A DNA stretch of 64,000 nt from Pseudazoarcus sp963975885 (GTDB lineage Bacteria > Pseudomonadota > Gammaproteobacteria > Burkholderiales > Rhodocyclaceae). The position numbers and the translations under genes are program-made. Of this stretch, positions 59,905 through 64,000 are shown piece after piece; the stretch's first letter is position 1, and each line of letters starts with the position of its first letter. Under the pieces are notes generated by a model. The model was not told the origin of the DNA. It saw only the letters and a program-made list of their open reading frames with translations, and did not search any database. Location of the stretch: positions 62,001 through 126,000 of the forward strand of contig CAXBIS010000007.1 in NCBI GenBank assembly GCA_963975885.1. The letters run 5' to 3'.

Positions 59905-60981
59905 ATGTTCCGATCGCTTGTCATCGCCGTGGCCTTGCTGCCGCTCTCCGCCACTGCGGCCACACCGCAACCGGAACACTATCGGCGCCTGAACATCGAA
60001 CTGGTCGACGCGCAGGTGGTGCCCGGCTACGGGCGCCTGGCAGACAGTGCCACCGCACTCGACGCGCAGGCCGCGCGTTACTGCCGTGGCGACGCATCGC
60101 TCGATGAGGTGCGCGAGTCCTGGGGTGCCGCCTTCGATGCCTGGCAGGGTATGCAGCATCTGCGCTTCGGGCCGATCGAGCTGTTCATGCGTGGCATGCG
60201 CATGCAGTTCTGGCCCGATCCGCGCAACAGCGTCGGCAGCACCCTCGATGAGTTGCTCGCGAAAGCCGATCCGGCGCTGCTCGGCGAGCACGGTTTCGAT
60301 CAGCTGACGGTGCCGGCGCAAGGTTTTCCGGCAATTGAAACCCTGATCCATGGTGATGCGCTCACGCCCGGCAGCTACGCCTGCGGCCTGCTGCAGACCA
60401 TCGCTGGCGGCATCGCCGACATGGCGGCCGATACGCTGGAGACCTGGGTCGGTGGCGACCGCCCGTGGCGCGAAGGGGTCGCGCATGCGGGCGACGGCAC
60501 ACTGCATTACCAGAACCACCAGGAAGTCACGCAGGACTTCTTCAAGGCCATGCACGGCGCACTCGAACGGGTTGCCGAGCACAAGCTCATGCGCCCGCTC
60601 GGCGCATCGCACGAGACGACGAAGCCGAAACTCGCCGAATCCTGGCGTAGCGGCCGTTCGCTCGACAACATCCGCGCCAACCTCGTCGCGGCCGAGGCGA
60701 TGTACCTGGGGCGAGGGGAGCGCGGCGGATTCTCCCGCGTGGTGCGTGAGGTGGCCGGCGACACCCAACTCGATGATCTGCTGCGCCGTGCCTTCAAACA
60801 GACGCGTGACACTGCCGATTCGATCGCAATGCCGCTTTCACGGGCCATTGCGGACCCGGCCGAACGCGTGAAGGTCGCCAAGCTCGCCCGCGAGGCGTCC
60901 GCGCTCAAGGCGCTGCTCGCACAACGCCTGACCGCTGCGCTCGGCATCCCGCTGGGCTTCAATTCGATGGATGGAGACTGA
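59905..60981 (+). CDS. Second imelysin-family protein
   Basis: 358 residues from ATG 59905. Signal peptide MFRSLVIAVALLPLSATAAT. The family helical fold is clear (HYRRLNIELVDAQVVPGYGR, WGAAFDAWQGMQHLRFGPIE). The hallmark motif reads GFPAIETLIHG, with Pro in place of the His of GxHxxE, as is common in the second member of the cluster. It follows the di-heme gene by 14 bases and belongs to the same iron-uptake operon. Confidence 0.87.
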   Translation: MFRSLVIAVALLPLSATAATPQPEHYRRLNIELVDAQVVPGYGRLADSATALDAQAARYCRGDASLDEVRESWGAAFDAWQGMQHLRFGPIELFMRGMRMQFWPDPRNSVGSTLDELLAKADPALLGEHGFDQLTVPAQGFPAIETLIHGDALTPGSYACGLLQTIAGGIADMAADTLETWVGGDRPWREGVAHAGDGTLHYQNHQEVTQDFFKAMHGALERVAEHKLMRPLGASHETTKPKLAESWRSGRSLDNIRANLVAAEAMYLGRGERGGFSRVVREVAGDTQLDDLLRRAFKQTRDTADSIAMPLSRAIADPAERVKVAKLAREASALKALLAQRLTAALGIPLGFNSMDGD

Positions 60982-61023
60982 CCGTGATGTTCGGCACCCG
61001 CGCCAACGCTTTACCCGACCCTT

Positions 61024-62124
61024 ATGAACCGGCGTGAATTCCTGACCTCGGGCATCGCCGTGGGCGTCGCGGGCTTTGTGCCGGGCGCGTTCGGCGCGGG
61101 CGATGCACGCATCTGGTATGGCGCGCGGCTCGACGCCGACGGGCGGGCGCATGCCAGCGGCTTCGATGCCGACGGCCGCCTGCGCTTCGACGTAGTCCTG
61201 CCCGCGCGCGCACACGGTGCGGGTTACTCGGCGGCGCGCGGCGAACTGGTCGTCGCCTCGCGCAGGCCGGGCGACTTCCTGTGGGTCGTCGATGCCCTCA
61301 CGGGTCGCGTGCGGCATCGCATTGCGGCCGCGTCCGGACGCTTCTTCAACGGCCACGCGGTGTATGCGCGCGGGCTGCTGTATGCCACCGAGAGCGTCGT
61401 CACCGACGCGCCGCTGCCGGGCGGCAATGGCGTGATCGGCGTCTACGATGCGGCGACCGGCTTCGCACGCGTGGCCGAGTTCGCCAGCGGCGGCCATGAT
61501 CCGCACCAGCTGCTAGCCCTGGGCGACGAACTGGTGGTCGCCAACGGTGGCCTGCTGACCCACCCGGACGCGCCGGGCGTGAAACTCAACATCGACACCA
61601 TGGACTCGTCGGTGGTGCGCATCGATGCTCGCGACGGACGCATCAATGCGCAGCACCGTCTTGGGGCCGCACTGCATCGCGTCGGCCTGCGCCACCTCGC
61701 TGCCGCACCCGACGGCACCGTGGCGGTGGTGGCGCAGTACGAGGGGCCGGTCGGCGACGACGTGCCGCTGGTCGCGCTGCTGCGCCCCGGGCGTGCGCTC
61801 GCGCCGCTCGAACTGCCGCAGCAGGAGCGGCTCAAGAACTACGTCGGCAGCGTCGCCTTCGATGCCGGAGGGCGGATGCTCGGCCTGGCCAGCCCCAGGG
61901 GCGGGGTGGCGTTGTTTCATGATGTCGACGCCGACACCACGCGCGGCCTGATCGAGGTGCCGGACGGCTGCGGCATCGCCGCGACTCGCAAACCCGGCGA
62001 GTTCGTTGTCAGCAGCGGGCTGGGGGGCGTGCGTCGCTGGTTGGCGGGCGAGGGCAGTCGGCTGACCGGGGCGGCTGAGCTGGATCACAGTCGCTGGGAC
62101 AACCATCTGCTGGAACTGGCTTGA
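61024..62124 (+). CDS. DUF1513 beta-propeller protein, Tat-like signal
   Basis: 366 residues. MNRREFLTSGIAVGVAGFVP is a twin-arginine-type signal with RRxFL. The rest is a repeated sheet pattern of a propeller (GFDADGRLRFDVVLPARAHG, RFFNGHAVYARGLLYATESV, SGGHDPHQLLALGDELVVAN). DUF1513 is the usual fourth gene of the imelysin cluster; export folded through Tat suggests a cofactor or metal, but none is visible. Confidence 0.87.
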   Translation: MNRREFLTSGIAVGVAGFVPGAFGAGDARIWYGARLDADGRAHASGFDADGRLRFDVVLPARAHGAGYSAARGELVVASRRPGDFLWVVDALTGRVRHRIAAASGRFFNGHAVYARGLLYATESVVTDAPLPGGNGVIGVYDAATGFARVAEFASGGHDPHQLLALGDELVVANGGLLTHPDAPGVKLNIDTMDSSVVRIDARDGRINAQHRLGAALHRVGLRHLAAAPDGTVAVVAQYEGPVGDDVPLVALLRPGRALAPLELPQQERLKNYVGSVAFDAGGRMLGLASPRGGVALFHDVDADTTRGLIEVPDGCGIAATRKPGEFVVSSGLGGVRRWLAGEGSRLTGAAELDHSRWDNHLLELA

Positions 62125-62129
62125 ATCCC

Positions 62130-62333
62130 TCAGCCCAGGTCGAGTTCGCCGTCGAAGCTGATGTTGATGGCCAGATCGTCGACCACCAGCGTCATCTTCG
62201 CCGGGAGCTTGCCGCCCTTGAGCTTGCCGGCCTCGTCGGCCTCGCGCACGGCCTTCTCGATCTCGATCTGCGAGTTCACGCCAACCGTTTTCAGAAACTT
62301 GCGGATACTCATGTTGAGAACTTCGTCGTTCAT
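62130..62333 (-). CDS. Small DUF6494 family protein
   Basis: 67 residues from ATG 62333. MNDEVLNMSIRKFLKTVGVN followed by SQIEIEKAVREADEAGKL and KMTLVVDDLAINISFDGELD is a known small family in betaproteobacteria. It has a short helical part and a beta hairpin. Function unknown. It stands alone, convergent with the DUF1513 gene. Confidence 0.75.
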   Translation of the reverse strand: MNDEVLNMSIRKFLKTVGVNSQIEIEKAVREADEAGKLKGGKLPAKMTLVVDDLAINISFDGELDLG

Positions 62334-62454
62334 GCTTCGGTCTCCTGATTGCGAATCAAGGATGCTGGGCTTCGCATCACCGTTTCCAGCATAGCCGATT
62401 CGCGCCGGCGCCCTGCCACCCGGGGCAGAAAACAACACTGATGGAGAGTGACAC

Positions 62455-62730
62455 ATGAAGCAGATTCTGGTGAAAGCAGCCGCTACCGCGATGTTCACGA
62501 TGGCTGCAACTGCGGCCTGGGCCGACGACATCGAAGGGGTGATCGAGCGGGTTGATGCCGAGGCACGCACGCTGGTGGTGCAGGGCATCACCTTTCATGC
62601 GAACGCTTCGACCGACTACGATGACGGGCTGCGCCGCTTCGAGGATCTGCGCGAAGGCCAGCGCGTGGAGGTCGATTTCGATTATCGTGACGGCCGCCAC
62701 ATCGCCACCGAAATCGAACTCGAAGACTGA
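62455..62730 (+). CDS. Exported DUF5666-type small protein
   Basis: 91 residues. Signal peptide MKQILVKAAATAMFTMAATA with AWA cleavage, then one OB-like domain (IEGVIERVDAEARTLVVQGI, LREGQRVEVDFDYRDGRHIA) of the DUF5666 kind. Periplasmic; function unknown. Confidence 0.78.
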   Translation: MKQILVKAAATAMFTMAATAAWADDIEGVIERVDAEARTLVVQGITFHANASTDYDDGLRRFEDLREGQRVEVDFDYRDGRHIATEIELED

Positions 62731-62741
62731 CCCTGCGGCAC

Positions 62742-63014
62742 TCAGCCAAGCTCGACCGCTGACGGCGTCGCCCCGGCGCCGGTGAGAAACTCGCGCAGCA
62801 GACGGATCTCGCTCTTCGAACACGTGGAGCCGTGATGCGGATGGTGCAGGAAGCCCTCGTGTCCGTTGAGCACGACGCGAAAGCGTGCGCCGTGCGACGG
62901 TTCGATTTCGGCCCCGAGATTGCGCAACAGCGATTCGACCTCTCGCCAGTGCACATTGGCCGGGGCCGGTTCATGAAAGACCGTGCGCAACAACTGGGTG
63001 TGCTTGTGGCTCAT
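62742..63014 (-). CDS. HicA-like protein without partner
   Basis: 90 residues from ATG 63014. LRTVFHEPAPANVHWREVES, GARFRVVLNGHEGFLHHPHH and a C-terminal SEIRLLREFLTGAGATP match the HicA/YcfA-like fold of small mRNA interferases. No HicB antitoxin gene is adjacent, so it may be a chromosomal solitary form with another role. The catalytic His of HicA may correspond to one in HHPHHG. Confidence 0.65.
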   Translation of the reverse strand: MSHKHTQLLRTVFHEPAPANVHWREVESLLRNLGAEIEPSHGARFRVVLNGHEGFLHHPHHGSTCSKSEIRLLREFLTGAGATPSAVELG

Positions 63015-63190
63015 GATGCGCTCCGCAGATGATGGTGCTTCTCTGACCGTAGCCGGTCTGCGGCGCTTTCGCATGTTGCGGCGCACCGTGACGGTGCGCA
63101 CGCTGGTGTAACATTGGGCGCATTCCACCCCTGTGCCAGTGCGGGCATCGGCGGCCGTCGCCGCGCCCCGCGCGACGCCGGAGACGACCG

Positions 63191-64000
<810 letters not shown>

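Overview
The window is high-GC proteobacterial chromosome whose gene content best fits a betaproteobacterium of the Rhodocyclales type (Thauera/Azoarcus-like; genus is inference). Host genes at both ends flank one complete transposable (Mu/B3-like) prophage of about 38.4 kb, at 12479-50851.

The prophage has split thiC. Codons 1-534 of ThiC lie at 52454-50853 and the last 104 codons at 12473-12159, both on the minus strand. Removing the phage restores a continuous frame through K-G-H-P-G and a protein of about 638 residues, the expected ThiC length. The six bases GATGGC occur on both sides of the element as a target duplication. The two ends carry similar transposase-site-like motifs at matching distances from each tip. 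The disrupted gene sits below a TPP riboswitch and thiD, so the lysogen should lack HMP-P synthase and need thiamine or its pyrimidine.

Prophage layout, left to right: (a) 12605-20983, minus strand: head-assembly block (virion morphogenesis protein, gp30-like, portal, terminase, gp27/26/25-like) and lysis block (nested spanins, lipoprotein, transglycosylase, small membrane proteins); (b) 21063-23130, minus strand: repressor and three genes co-oriented with it; (c) 23260-32683, plus strand: early operon with a Ner-like regulator, DDE transposase, ATPase B, DUF3164, a dNTP pyrophosphohydrolase-like protein, RdgC, gp16 and a Mor-type activator; (d) two minus-strand cargo genes at 32785-34245; (e) 34326-50768, plus strand: protease/scaffold, capsid, a long-tailed siphovirus tail module with a -1 frameshifted G/GT pair and tape measure, a tail hub with an inserted von Willebrand A domain, a beta-helix tailspike, and Com plus a D12-class adenine methyltransferase at the right end. 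Heads are Mu-like and tails siphovirus-like, as in Pseudomonas phages B3 and D3112. A perfect 22-bp sequence occurs in opposite orientations at 21049-21070 and 34271-34292, each facing a late block; these are the best candidates for the promoters switched on by the Mor-type activator.

Host left flank (1-12478): an RNB exoribonuclease (partial), a DsrE protein, ZapG/YhcB, a YqiA-type esterase, a DUF2478 protein, an SLC13-type transporter, a GGDEF/EAL protein, and an iron-uptake trio (TonB receptor, PepSY membrane protein, small membrane-anchored protein). Host right flank (50853-64000): thiD with TPP riboswitch, a GDT1-family transporter, a carbonic-anhydrase-like protein lacking two zinc ligands, an MFS transporter, the four-gene imelysin cluster, small proteins, and the start of methylmalonyl-CoA mutase. 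I saw no rRNA, tRNA or CRISPR array.
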